A stretch of 64,000 bases of DNA from Theocolax elegans (Eukaryota > Arthropoda > Insecta > Hymenoptera > Cerocephalidae), in NCBI GenBank assembly GCA_026168455.1, contig CM047431.1:59788910-59852909 (forward strand), read 5' to 3'. Both the position numbers and the translations under genes were made by a program. Within the stretch, counting starts at the first letter, position 1; the number at the start of each line of letters is the position of its first letter. Under the pieces are notes generated by a model. It saw only the letters and a list, made by a program, of their open reading frames with translations, was not told the DNA's origin and ran no database searches. Of this stretch, positions 23,263 to 33,550 are shown piece by piece.

Positions 23263-24535
23263 TATGAACCCACAGGATGTGACCGGAATTCAGGAGGGTA
23301 TGAATCATCTTGCTATCCAGCCTATGAACATCAGCCAAGATATCAACAATACTACGACAATGAACCAAAATGTTCATACGACCTCGAATCCGAATATGAA
23401 CATGCATCAATACCAGAGTGGCACAATGAACCCCACTCAATCAATTACTTCGAACCAAGGGAACAACTCAATCATGAAGGTTTCGTTCCTTATGGACATG
23501 AAACAGAGGAAAATATCTTCTGTCCAGGACCTATTGTCGAGAATATAGATGACAACGAACCCACTAGTGTGAGAATGCATGTACCGGATGGAAGAAATCC
23601 ATGGATGGTATTTATGGTAGACAATGGAGCTTCAGTAAATTTAGTGAAGTTTTCCGCACTAGGATTACACTGCCTAGTTGACCTTAAGATTACAAGAAAA
23701 TTAAGCGGCATTGCCTCAGAAACAATATAAACTATAGGATTAACATGGTTAGGAATGCGGGAAACCAGTTCCATTTCACGTTGTACGAGACAATTTCCCT
23801 ATTAAACAAGACGGTATACTGGGGAGAAAATTCCTTAAGGACGAAGAAGCCGTTATTTCATACTACAAAAATGCATTGATGATTAGCGGCGATGTCATGC
23901 ATCCAATACCATTTTTACAATCCGAACCCGAGGTCCCAGTAAGAAAGGAACCTACAAATACACTGAACAATCAGAAATTATATCAATATCCTTTAATTGC
24001 CAGGGATACATACCAATATTTATTAGAGGATACTTTTCTATCCAACATGTATGAGGAAAGAGAAACATTGGACCAAACTTGTATAGATGAAAAACTCAGA
24101 AATCTAGGAAATTTACAATTAAGTAAAGTACAATTACTTGACCGCCATTTAAAACAAGATTATGATGAAAATAGTAACGGACAACTAAAGTACACGATAA
24201 AAGCACAAAACAGACAAGTGATAAAAATAAATTTAGTCAATACACAGTTGAAAGAAGGATATTTACCACAAATAAATGTAGTTGTCCCAGACGTTTATTT
24301 AGAAGGTATAGTTAAAAACAAAAACAATACATGCCATATATACGCAATAAATACAAGTATCAAAGACGTTACCATAGAAATAGACCCTAAGATGATCCTG
24401 CCATTTGAATACATACAACCTACATTTTACTCCGAGAGTGAGATAGAACTAGAACCGCCGCAAATGACAAGGGCGCAACGAATCTATCAAATTAAACAAA
24501 TGTTTAACAAGGATCATCTGAATGTAGAGAAATAA
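23263..24535 (+). pseudogene. pol: Retropepsin (protease) and linker region of the errantivirus-like element
   Basis: The first frame (to 23730) ends with the aspartic protease active-site motif DNGAS (about 23620), the D[ST]GA equivalent of retroviral proteases, here with Asn where Thr or Ser is usual. Its C-terminal half (GILGRKFL, about 23818) continues in another frame, so one frameshift lies near 23730-23740. The second frame runs on to 24535, where TAA interrupts it. The protease matures Gag-Pol in this family. The long Glu/Asp-rich spacer between protease and reverse transcriptase has no recognised domain. It is continuous upstream, across the Polinton, with the Gag fragment ending at 11845. 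Confidence 0.75.
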
Positions 24536-25572
24536 GAAAGTGTTTACAAACTCATAGAAGAATATAGTGACGTATTCTTAATACCGGGGGAACCGTTGCC
24601 ATGCACACATGAAGTGGCACATGAAATCCCCACTACAGACAATATACCTATACACACAAAACAATATAGGTATCCTCAATTACATAAGGACTTCATTGAG
24701 GATTTTATAAATAAAAAGTTAAAGGACAATATTATTGAACCATCCAATTCACCGTATCAAAGCCCGGTATGGATAGTGCCGAAGAGACCCGACAGTAAAG
24801 GCAATAAGGGGTGGCGAATGGTGATTGACTTTAGGGAACTGAATAAGAAAACTATCGGAGATTCTTATCCATTACCAAACATGGCGGACATGTTGGACAA
24901 GTTCGCCAACTCAACCTATTTCTCAGTGTTTGATTTAGTTTCAGGTTTCCAGCAAATACCAATGGCGGAAAAGGATAAACCAAAAACAGCCTTTTCCACT
25001 CCGAGAGGACATTACGAATATGTAAGAATGCCAGAAGGATTAAAAAGCGCACCCGCTACTTTCCAAAGACTCATGGACAAGGTACTTAGAGGACTTCTAG
25101 ATATAGAAATGTTAGTATATTTAGATGACATTATTGTCTATGCAAAGAACCTGAACGACCATGAACGACAAGTCAGGTTATTATTTGAGAGACTTAGAGG
25201 AGCAAATTTTGTGTTACAACCCGACAAGGTAGACTTTTTGAGGAAAGAAGTCATATTTCTCGGACACGTAATAAATGAATATGGAATTCAACCAGAAGCT
25301 GGAAAATTATCAGCAGTAGATAATTTTCCAAAACCTAAAAACCAAAAAGGAGTGAGATCATTCCTTGGACTTACCGGCTATTACCGCAAATTTATAAAGG
25401 ACTACAGTAAAATCGCTAAACCATTAAACGATTTATTGAAAAAGAACATAAAATTCGAATGGGGACTCGAACAGGAAAGCAGTTTCCAAGAATTAAAAGG
25501 ACACAATCCTAATGGTATTATACCACATTTTTGACTTACCTAACATCAAGTTACCATCATTTGAATTATAAC
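24536..25572 (+). pseudogene. pol: Reverse transcriptase of the errantivirus-like Ty3/gypsy element, truncated
   Basis: The frame is the same as the preceding linker, separated from it only by an in-frame TAA at about 24533. It shows the expected series: a SPYQSPVW block, VIDFRELN (about 24828), YPLP, FDL and SGFQQIP (about 24928-24960), the catalytic YLDD (about 25118), and the thumb region with FLGLTGYYRKFI (about 25360). Sequence style matches the insect 17.6/297/gypsy (errantivirus) group of Ty3/gypsy. A one-base shift near 25533 ends the frame within the first part of the connection or RNase H region, and homology is lost by about 25572. RNase H, integrase and env of this copy are missing. 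It cannot be autonomous. Confidence 0.92.
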
Positions 25573-25676
25573 CAAACCTATTACAAACAAAATAAAATAT
25601 TAACTTAATAATCAAAATTTATGTATGTCAAAACCTATTAATCTATTTTTTTTTTTTTTACATTTGTTTCAGAAAA
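25573..25676 (+). other. Junction with pyrimidine tract and splice acceptor
   Basis: After the truncated reverse transcriptase a T-run of about 13 leads to TTTGTTTCAG (ends 25672), a good splice acceptor, four bases before an ATG. This could be the acceptor for a spliced downstream ORF. Confidence 0.35.
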
Positions 25677-26376
25677 ATGGCTTGTATTCAAAACACTGCT
25701 AACATAGAATCCATTCATTTAATGGAGGTAGTCAGCGTAAAAAAATCCGGGCCATATGTTCTAATTATATATTATGCGAACCCAGGGGAAGTACCCAACA
25801 TGGTTATAGCAAATTTTTTTCAATCCAGGGGTTGCAAGCAGTGTACCAACGAAATTCTTCCTGAGGGGGAAGGGCCGGATTTTTGTGGAGTTTAAAGATG
25901 AAAAACTTACAAATGAAACAAAAACACAGGTACTGAAACTGCAAAAACAAAAACATACAAGAGAGGAAATGTATGCCAAAATCCTGCAAAATAGACAAAG
26001 GCAAGTCCAAAAACAAAATAAAAAAATAAAGCAATTATCATTAGTGGGGATACACCCAATAACCAATCAACCAGAAGGATTGGCCATTTAGTAGGAAGAA
26101 ACGGGAAAGGAATTATTGGACGTTGTCTCTCAAATAGGTTGCGTCATAAGATATGATTTTATCACACAGAGCCTATATCATACTCTAGAGGTTATATTAG
26201 AAGACCTAAGAGACTTAACAAAAATAGTTGTTGCATTGGGCACATATATAGAACCACTACAGGATATTCAGGCAGCTGAAGCCGGAGAAGAATCAAGACT
26301 GCAAACCCTAACTGACCACCTGGAGGCAGAAACCCGAGAAGAACAAAAAGACGAGACCCGAGAACTATTTCAATAG
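25677..26376 (+). pseudogene. Unidentified protein in two frames, possibly from a mobile element
   Basis: ATG at 25678, directly behind a splice acceptor, opens a 72-codon frame ending at 25895. A second frame starts being meaningful about there (25885-26091), continues through one TAG, and runs to 26376. Together they look like one gene with one frameshift and one stop. The middle part is strongly basic (KQKHTREE, QRQVQKQNKK); the end is acidic and helical. I recognise no family; a short RNA-binding-like pattern (IFVEFKDEK) is suggestive only. It is followed immediately by the 24-bp minisatellite, as an analogous unknown ORF (30041) is preceded by the second array, so the two ORFs may once have belonged to one element. 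Confidence 0.35.
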
Positions 26377-26925
26377 TGAATACCAATATTGGTCCAACGT
26401 TGGGTACCAATATTGGTTCAACATTGGGTACCAATATTGATTCAACATTGGGTACCAATATTGATTCAACGTTGGGTACCAATATTGATTCAACGTTGGG
26501 TACCAATATTGATCCAACGTTGGGTACCAATTTTGATTCGACGTTGGGTACCAATTTTGATTCGACGTTGGGTACCAACATTGGTCCAACGTTGGGTACC
26601 AATATTGATTTAACGTTGGATACCAATATATATTTTGAATTCAAAATATTAAAATACTCTGTTGAAATGATAACAAATGTCCAAATAATTGAATACATTG
26701 AAAATGTAACTAAAACAAACTAATTGTTCGGGTTTCGTAATAATAAATTTATGTAAAAAAATGTTTATACTTCAAACAAAATTACAAATAAGTAAAGTAA
26801 ATACTTTTAAAAATGTTAACAAACTGTTGGTACAAAAAATATGAATCAAAGAGTGCGATAGCGCCTGACGCAAGTATGGACGCGTAAGCCTTATACAAAT
26901 ATACTTTTATAAGTATAATATCTAT
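26371..26925 (+). repeat. 24-bp minisatellite array A plus its 3' flank
   Basis: About ten tandem 24-bp units, each containing CCAATATTGR and YCAACGTTGG (in full form both are 10-bp palindromes), occupy 26377-26628. A 300-bp flank follows (from ATATATTTTGAATTCAAAATATT). The array, its first bases (CAATAGTGAATACC) and the flank recur at 29280-30024. Since 24 is a multiple of three, the array is open in all frames on both strands; those ORFs are not genes. Confidence 0.9.
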
Positions 26926-26939
26926 ATCTATATCTTACT

Positions 26940-27480
26940 ATATTAAAATGTATCCGATCTCGGGTATCCGGTGACCGGTGTCCGGTGTCCATAGGGCGGT
27001 GTCCGGTGTCTGGTATCCCAGAAGTTGAAAGAATTAAACCTCCTCCATCTTCAAGCACGATATCATCAGTATCGGTTTCGGAATCAGTTCATAGTCAAGA
27101 AAAAAAGATAAGTAGTAAAAAAGTACCCCGTAAAAGAACGAAAACAAATAACGAATTAAAAAAAAATTGACTTTGCAAAAAATTTGGAAATATCTAAAGA
27201 AATGATAAACTTAAATAATGAAAAATACTCGATCAATTATGATAGCTTAATCTCGTTATTAGAAAATATTAAGATAATAGTAATGTGATAAATATAGCGA
27301 AATTGTACATAGATAACATTGACGCGCTTGTCAATTTGCTTACGGATATATATGTTTATATTCAAGATAGAGGTACGAAAACCAGAATCACACGTATAAG
27401 AAATATACTTAAATTCTCCGATATAAACAAAGCAGTCTTCGTAAGCGAAGACTCTAGTTTTTCGGAACTTGAAAACTAAT
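26940..27480 (+). pseudogene. Decayed sequence upstream of LINE endonuclease, possible ORF1 remnant
   Basis: 26985-27170 encodes a Ser/Pro/Lys-rich segment (PPPSSSTISSVSVS, then KKVPRKRTK) followed by stops; 27285-27479 encodes another short frame. Position before an AP-endonuclease-like frame suggests remnants of a LINE ORF1. GGTGTCCGG-type short repeats occur at 26968-27012. Confidence 0.3.
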
Positions 27481-28260
27481 AAATTCAATATGTATAATAT
27501 CAACTCGCAACCAAATAGTTCTAAATTAAATATTATATATTGGAACGCGAGGAGTATATTACAAAGAAAACATGAACTACCGAGTTTACTTGATAATGTA
27601 CATGTCTTTATTTGTATAGAATTGTGGCTAAAGTCAAGCGATAAATTTAACATAAGCGGATTTGATACTGTCAGGTTTGACAGAATTAACAAGCAAAGAG
27701 GTGGAATAATGTTTTTAATAAGAAAAAATCTATCATATAAATGCCTTAATTAAGCTATTAACCAATCGGAGGAAATAGAAATTGCAGGAATTCATATAGA
27801 AAACATTATTCCAGCTATCGACATTATCACCAACTACAAAATTCCAAACTGCGACATAGAACAAAAAAAATGGAACGAAATATTTGAACACTCCGTAAAT
27901 AATAAAAATACAACTATATTGGGTGATTTTAACGCACAAAATGTTAAGTGGAATTGCACGAAAACGAACATATACGGTAAGAAATTAGATCAAAGCCTTG
28001 ATTTATACAACCTATTTGTCCATAACACAAATACGCATACACACATTGATATACGTAGTGGTAAGAAATCTAACATAGATCTTGTTTTTTCTAATATGTC
28101 TATAGCCGATATAATCACAACTAAAGTGCATGACGAACTGTAAGGTTCAGACCATTTTCTAATATATGTAGAAATAGATGCGAGCCCGCAATTATACCAA
28201 CCAAAAAACTTTAAGATAAGAACATTAAAAACCTAATGGACAGTATTTGAACAACAGATG
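27481..28260 (+). pseudogene. LINE AP-type endonuclease domain fragment
   Basis: Non-LTR retrotransposons nick target DNA with an apurinic-like endonuclease. One frame with stops at about 27751 and 28141 carries the series of motifs: YWNARSI (about 27538), ICIELWL (about 27613), GGIMFLI (about 27703), GDFNAQNVKWN (about 27922), NIDLVFSN (about 28073) and SDHFLI (about 28149). The motif order and spacing fit the endonuclease of jockey/I/R1-type LINEs. The reverse transcriptase that should follow is missing. An RT 3' fragment at 54.6 kb may come from the same broad group. Confidence 0.8.
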
Positions 28261-29279
28261 AATGTACGTAATAACTCGGCCAAATTTTTATCGATTTTAC
28301 TGAAATTTATGGGGTCATTCTTTTTATAATGTGGAACGTATATAATTCTATTCCTGTCTATATCACTAAAAAGACTATTAATTGTTAAATCGTATTAAGT
28401 GGATTATTTCGAAAAGTGTCGGTAAACACTAATTATGGACGAAATGTTCGTCTCAAAATTATAAAACTTTTACGTATTAGGTTCTTTGTGATTAGAACAG
28501 TTTTCTTTCAAAAATAAACATACAAAAACGAAATGCAATGAGCATAATGAAAAGACGACTAAAGCACGTTTTTTCATAATAGATTCGAATGTATCGGTTA
28601 TATACATGAAACATTTTAATTTATAAAATATTCGTTGTAAAATTACAACAAATAATTCCTTTACGAGGAAGCTATATAAGAGTAAAATGTTTCGATTTGT
28701 TAAAAACATGTTAGAAAATGTGGGTTGGACAAGTAGTTTCCTTTCATTTTTCCGAATCCGTAAAAAACGATTTTTCGATCTATAGATTTAATTTTGAAGT
28801 AATTTTCGATTTTAACCATAAAAAGTTTCTGCAATTGAAACTACTAAAATCAAAATAGCAACGGCAAGTATTTTGTAGATGTCAATTGAAATTTTTTATA
28901 TATTTATTAGAGTTTCACTTTCAGTAATTTTATTATTCATTATTAAATATTCCACATAGAATTTGTGCCTCTAGACAGTACTTTATATAAAACACCTTCC
29001 ACGAAGGCGTCAACATTCGCAAGTATGGTTTTCAATCACACTTTTAAAAATTTTATCTGATAAAAAAATCTTTAATTCTTACTCCCATCCTATTTCTACT
29101 TATATTTTGCTTAAATTTCATAGAGTTTCCGCAATAGAAAATACTGAAATCAAATCGAATAAGCAACAAGTATCCTTAATTAAATATTTATATATTTTTT
29201 TTGCTTAAACTCCATAAAGTTTCTGCAATAGAAAATACTGCAATAGAAAATCAACCTTCGGTACCAACATTCAAATTCC
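28261..29279. other. Noncoding stretch with dispersed and imperfect local repeats
   Basis: 28384-28480 (TTAAATCGTATTA ... CGTCTCAAAATTA) is related to 39735-39850, a dispersed repeat. Around 28823, 29122 and 29215, variants of AAGTTTCTGCAATAGAAAATACT recur, an imperfect repeat of roughly 100 bp spacing leading into array B. No gene is seen. Confidence 0.5.
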
Positions 29280-30024
29280 AATAGTGAATACCAATATTGG
29301 TCCAACGTTGGATACCAAAGTTCAAAATCAATAATGGGTACCAATATTGCTCCAATGTTGGATACCAACGTTCCAAACCACAATGACTATCAATATTGAA
29401 TAAACGTTTGATACCAACGTTCAAAACCAATAATGGGTACCAATATTTGTTCAACATTGGGTGCCAACGTTCAAACCAATAATGAGTACCAATATTGGTC
29501 CAACTTAGGGTACCAATATTGGTCCAACGTTGGGTACAAACATAGGTCCAACGTTGGGTACCAACATTGGTCCGACGTTGGGTACCAACATTGGTCCAAC
29601 GTTGGGTACCAATATTGGTTCAACATTGGGCACCAATATTGATTCAACGTTGGGTACCAATTTTGATTCGACGTTGGGTACCAACATTGGTCCAACGTTG
29701 GGTACTAATATTGATTTAACGTTGGATACCAATATATATTTTGAATTCAAAATATTAAAATACTCTGTTGAAATGATAACAAAAGTCCAAATAAATGAAT
29801 AAATTGAAAATGTAACTAAAACAAACTAATTGTTCGGGTTTCGTAATAATAAATTTATGTAAAAAAATGTTTATACTTCAAACAAAATTGCAAATAAGTA
29901 AAGTAAATATTTTTGAAAATGTTAACAAACTCTTGGTACAAAAAATATGAATCAAAGAGTGCGATAGCGCCTGACGCAAGTATGGACGCGTAAGCCTTAT
30001 ACAAATATACTTTTATAAGTATTA
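29280..30024 (+). repeat. 24-bp minisatellite array B plus its 3' flank
   Basis: A degenerate section (29280-29500, units spaced by variants such as CAATAATGGGTACC) precedes near-exact 24-bp units to about 29735, then the same 3' flank as array A. Units near the centre carry CCAACATTGG and CCAACGTTGG. The shared flank shows that arrays A and B are copies of one larger repeat. Confidence 0.88.
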
Positions 30025-30040
30025 GAAATAGTTTTCTAAG

Positions 30041-30561
30041 ATGACTGGAGTTTTTAATATGACTGAGGAGCAGTTTGAAAAGGAATTTACCAAATGCGGG
30101 CCAATAGAGTGTATTTATACAAAGTTATATGAACGGGCACCCAATAAATATATGCACCCTTCATATCATGGATTTGTAACCTTTATAAATGAAGAACATG
30201 CAATGTTGGCCATGTCTAATTCGCCGAATTACAAGCCAACATTTGCTTATAAGAGGCATCTGCCACAAGATTTTCCCAAACATATATTAAAAAAATTCCA
30301 CAGCCCATGCAGATCATGTAGAGAATCTGTGTACAGAGATTAGCATCGAAGGTGAGAATTCACTGCTTCTGTGGAAGATATGTAGAAGGAAAAGACTGGC
30401 TGGATCACTTGGTAAATTGTAATATAAGGAATTACGACTACCGCACACCCAAGGAAAATGATGGAGACATAAGAGCCCTACTGAACTTCTTAAAAATGGA
30501 CCCAATCGAAACACTACAATTAATGGCCTTTCTTTCTCTCAAATACAACCTTTTCGCTTAA
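30041..30561 (+). pseudogene. Unidentified ORF pair with possible zinc-binding C terminus
   Basis: ATG 30041 opens a 100-codon frame ending at 30343; a second frame (30352-30561) continues it after a stop, so a single gene with one frameshift is likely. The first part has a pattern vaguely like an RNA-recognition motif (CGPIECIYTKLYE, then HGFVTFINEEHAM). The region spanning the frame change has CRSCRE followed by CFCGRY ... DHLVNC, which could ligate zinc. I cannot name the family. It starts 16 bp after the end of repeat B and its C-terminal half is duplicated at 32059-32342. Confidence 0.4.
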
Positions 30562-30823
30562 TATATAATTAACCCCATTAACAAAATCAATGCATGCTAT
30601 AAAATTATACTAACAACTTCTATTAACTCATTTGGGTATACTAACTTGACATACACCTTGATTTTTCAATAATACCATCGAAAATAAAACCAAAATTAAC
30701 CGACCAATTTATGTGAATTCATCTGAACTCACATAAATAAGGAAGATGGAATAGTAAAAACACTATTAATTCAACAGCAAGGTCAACAGCCAACCACAGC
30801 GGACAACACTTAAGTCATCAATA

Positions 30824-31005
30824 TATATATTTTTTTTTTTATTATTTTAACGTCGCTCTTTTTATGTTCTCAAATCGGTGCTAATCAGCGACGGAGGTCA
30901 TACACTGTCTTGGTGCTTGTATCAATCGGACGAGGCCGGGAATCGAACCTGGGACCTCCAGATTACGAGCCCGACGCCCTACCGACTGAGCCATCGCAGG
31001 CCTCC
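30824..31005 (-). mobile_element. tRNA-derived SINE, copy 1
   Basis: On the minus strand it begins with a tRNA-Thr-like head with intact Pol III signals: box A TGGCTCAGTCGG and box B GGTTCGATTCC. The anticodon loop reads CTCGTAA (anticodon CGT). A short body and an A-rich tail follow (T-run at 30831-30842 on the plus strand). AGTCATCAATA at 30813-30823 and 31006-31016 forms an 11-bp target duplication. The acceptor stem does not pair, so it is not a working tRNA. Confidence 0.88.
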
Positions 31006-31471
31006 AGTCATCAATAATATATAAGCGAATGGAAATTCATTGATGAATTTTAATCCTAAGGTTATTCTGTAATTAGTAAAACGAACCATAGATAAACTTT
31101 ATAAATTTATAAATTGATATTAGACCACAAACAGATCACTGGCAAGTTTCGGACAAAACTCTTATACTTTAATTAATTACTCCAATTTTACTAACTAACT
31201 CAGATTTGTTTCATCTGTCTAATCCTACACCAAATTAATATATGGGTGGTTCTCTGTGACATCGAAGATGAAAAAAATAAATATTGCTATAACTGTGGGA
31301 ATATGTTTTAGAGGTATCCAGTAGTTTTCCTGAATTTTTTCAGATTTTTTCTGGGCCATTATTTTAAGTTACAGAGAGTCAAAGTTGACATTTTAGCACT
31401 TTTTTGCATTATATGCCCATTTTCATGAATTTTTAGCTCCCAGGGGATGCATTTTTCACTAAAAACTGTAA
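31006..31471. other. Noncoding spacer of the duplicated unit
   Basis: AT-rich, no coding signal. It recurs at 32787-33252 with very few differences (for example GAGAGTCAAAG against GAGAGTCCAAAG). Confidence 0.6.
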
Positions 31472-31507
31472 CAATGAGACTCATTTGCTACAAATTAAAA
31501 AAAAGGA

Positions 31508-31579
31508 ACGGGCGTCAGGTCTTGAACCCGAGCCCCTTCGGATCCGAAGGCGTTCACGCTACCACTGCGCTACGCCCGC
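31508..31579 (-). tRNA. tRNA-like gene or pseudogene with Pol III terminator, copy 1
   Basis: The minus strand folds as a 72-nt tRNA shape: acceptor GCGGGCG/CGCCCGT, D-arm GCGC-AGTGGTA-GCGT and T-arm TCGGG-TTCAAGA-CCTGA. Box A (TAGCGCAGTGG) and box B (GGTTCAAGACC) are intact, and TTCC plus a T-run follows as terminator. The anticodon arm is abnormal (CCTTC, six-base loop GGATCC, GAAGG), so a normal anticodon cannot be assigned. Probably a tRNA-derived repeat, not a decoding tRNA. Confidence 0.6.
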
Positions 31580-31685
31580 AATTGGTCGTAGCTGTACTTT
31601 TCCATGTCTTCTGCCTACCGATACGCGCGCCATATGCCAAGTGCCGATTCTTGCGCTGGCCGCGTCGGTACTACAGAGCCCTAAG

Positions 31686-31722
31686 TGACGGGGATCTGTA
31701 CTCATACAGATCCACCACGTCA
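31686..31722. other. Hairpin with matching outer and inner arms, copy 1
   Basis: Inner arms GGATCTGTA and TACAGATCC enclose CTCA; outer GTGACG and CGTCAC add further pairing. A variant copy at 35504-35538 keeps the pairing. Confidence 0.6.
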
Positions 31723-31934
31723 CAACTCCCCCCGCCTAAACGATGAATATCCCCGGATTCATCGTAATATTAGGACGAAGGGTAGGGAGCCGGGTCGTAG
31801 GTAAAGCAGAAGCCTATGCATGGAATCATTAAAACTTAGAAACTAGGAAACTAGGGTGCTGGAAGGATATGGGTACTTTTATGTTGGACGCCATGTAACA
31901 ATTAGACTCATTTGCTACAAATTAAAAAAAAGGA

Positions 31935-32006
31935 ACGGGCGTCAGGTCTTGAACCCGAGCCCCTTCGGATCCGAAGGCGTTCACGCTACCACTGCGCTAC
32001 GCCCGC
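31935..32006 (-). tRNA. tRNA-like gene or pseudogene, copy 2
   Basis: Identical in arms, boxes, six-base anticodon loop and downstream T-run to 31508-31579. This unit is cut off at 32057 by the duplication junction. Confidence 0.6.
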
Positions 32007-32058
32007 AATTGGTCGTAGCTGTACTTTTCCATGTCTTCTGCCTACCGATACGCGCGCC

Positions 32059-32342
32059 AAACATATATTAAAAAAATTCCACAGCCCATGCAGATCATGT
32101 AGAGAATCTGTGTACAGAGATTAGCATCGAAGGTGAGAATTCACTGCTTCTGTGGAAGATATGTAGAAGGAAAAGACTGGCTGGATCACTTGGTAAATTG
32201 TAATATAAGGAATTACGACTACCGCACACCCAAGGAAAATGATGGAGACATAAGAGCCCTACTGAACTTCTTAAAAATGGACCCAATCGAAACACTACAA
32301 TTAATGGCCTTTCTTTCTCTCAAATACAACCTTTTCGCTTAA
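32059..32342 (+). pseudogene. Truncated copy of the unidentified zinc-like ORF
   Basis: This is the C-terminal part of 30041-30561, duplicated without its start. It includes the frame 32133-32342, unchanged from copy 1. Confidence 0.55.
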
Positions 32343-32604
32343 TATATAATTAACCCCATTAACAAAATCAATGCATGCTATAAAATTATACTAACAACTT
32401 CTATTAACTCATTTGGGTATACTAACTTGACATACACCTTGATTTTTCAATAATACCATCGAAAATAAAACCAAAATTAACCGACCAATTTATGTGAATT
32501 CATCTGAACTCACATAAATAAGGAAGATGGAATAGTAAAAACACTATTAATTCAACAGCAAGGTCAACAGCCAACCACAGCGGACAACACTTAAGTCATC
32601 AATA

Positions 32605-32786
32605 TATATATTTTTTTTTTTATTATTTTAACGTCGCTCTTTTTATGTTCTCAAATCGGTGCTAATCAGCGACGGAGGTCATACACTGTCTTGGTGCTTG
32701 TATCAATCGGACGAGGCCGGGAATCGAACCTGGGACCTCCAGATTACGAGCCCGACGCCCTACCGACTGAGCCATCGCAGGCCTCC
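32605..32786 (-). mobile_element. tRNA-derived SINE, copy 2 (by segmental duplication)
   Basis: The same SINE and the same flanking AGTCATCAATA as 30824-31005, copied as part of the 1,781-bp duplication and not a separate insertion. Confidence 0.88.
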
Positions 32787-33289
32787 AGTCATCAATAATA
32801 TATAAGCGAATGGAAATTCATTGATGAATTTTAATCCTAAGGTTATTCTGTAATTAGTAAAACGAACCATAGATAAACTTTATAAATTTATAAATTGATA
32901 TTAGACCACAAACAGATCACTGGCAAGTTTCGGACAAAACTCTTATACTTTAATTAATTACTCCAATTTTACTAACTAACTCAGATTTGTTTCATCTGTC
33001 TAATCCTACACCAAATTAATATATGGGTGGTTCTCTGTGACATCGAAGATGAAAAAAATAAATATTGCTATAACTGTGGGAATATGTTTTAGAGGTATCC
33101 AGTAGTTTTCCTGAATTTTTTCAGATTTTTTCTGGGCCATTATTTTAAGTTACAGAGAGTCCAAAGTTGACATTTTAGCACTTTTTTTGCATTATATGCC
33201 CATTTTCATGAATTTTTAGCTCCCAGGGGATGCATTTTTCACTAAAAACTGTAACAATGAGACTCATTTGCTACAAATTAAAAAAAGGA

Positions 33290-33361
33290 ACGGGCGTCAG
33301 GTCTTGAACCCGAGCCCCTTCGGATCCGAAGGCGTTCACGCTACCACTGCGCTACGCCCGC
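33290..33361 (-). tRNA. tRNA-like gene or pseudogene, copy 3
   Basis: Same 72-nt fold and boxes as copies 1 and 2. A degenerate fourth copy (33404-33471) with deletions in the T-arm and anticodon arm follows directly. Confidence 0.6.
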
Positions 33362-33550
33362 AATTGGTCGTAGCTGTACTTTTCCATGTCTTCTGCCTAC
33401 CGATAGACGGGGTACCGAGCCCCTTCTGATCCGAAGGCGTCACGTACCCACTGCGCTACGCCCGCAATTGGTCGTAGCTGACTTTCCTGTCTTCTGCCTA
33501 CCGATACGCGCGCCATATGCCAAGTGCCGATTCTTGCGCTGGCCGCGTCG

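Larger units (their letters stand above)
30276..32056 (+). repeat. Tandem segmental duplication, copy 1 (1,781-bp period)
   Basis: Sequence from CCAAACATATATTAAAAAAATTCC onward recurs 1,781 bp downstream nearly unchanged. The copy contains the C-terminal part of the unidentified ORF, a SINE with target duplications, noncoding spacer and tRNA-like units. The junction at 32057 lies inside a truncated tRNA-like unit (ATACGCGCG then CCAAACAT). Confidence 0.92.
32057..33406 (+). repeat. Tandem segmental duplication, copy 2
   Basis: Same content as 30276-31625, offset 1,781 bp. After about 33406 an extra partial tRNA-like unit interrupts, and homology to copy 1 resumes to 33550, where the Transib-like element is inserted. 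Confidence 0.9.

Noticed and set aside
26192..26723. ORFs of up to 168 codons on both strands across the 24-bp array
   Set aside because: The unit length is a multiple of three and lacks stops, so every frame is open; product repeats such as LVPNV are artefacts.
29280..29740. Regularly spaced repeats suggesting a CRISPR-like array
   Set aside because: Units are directly contiguous with no unique spacers, and the genome is eukaryotic.
30930..31002. Functional tRNA-Thr(CGU) on the minus strand
   Set aside because: Boxes A and B are intact but the acceptor stem does not pair and an A-tailed body with target duplications follows; it is a SINE head.
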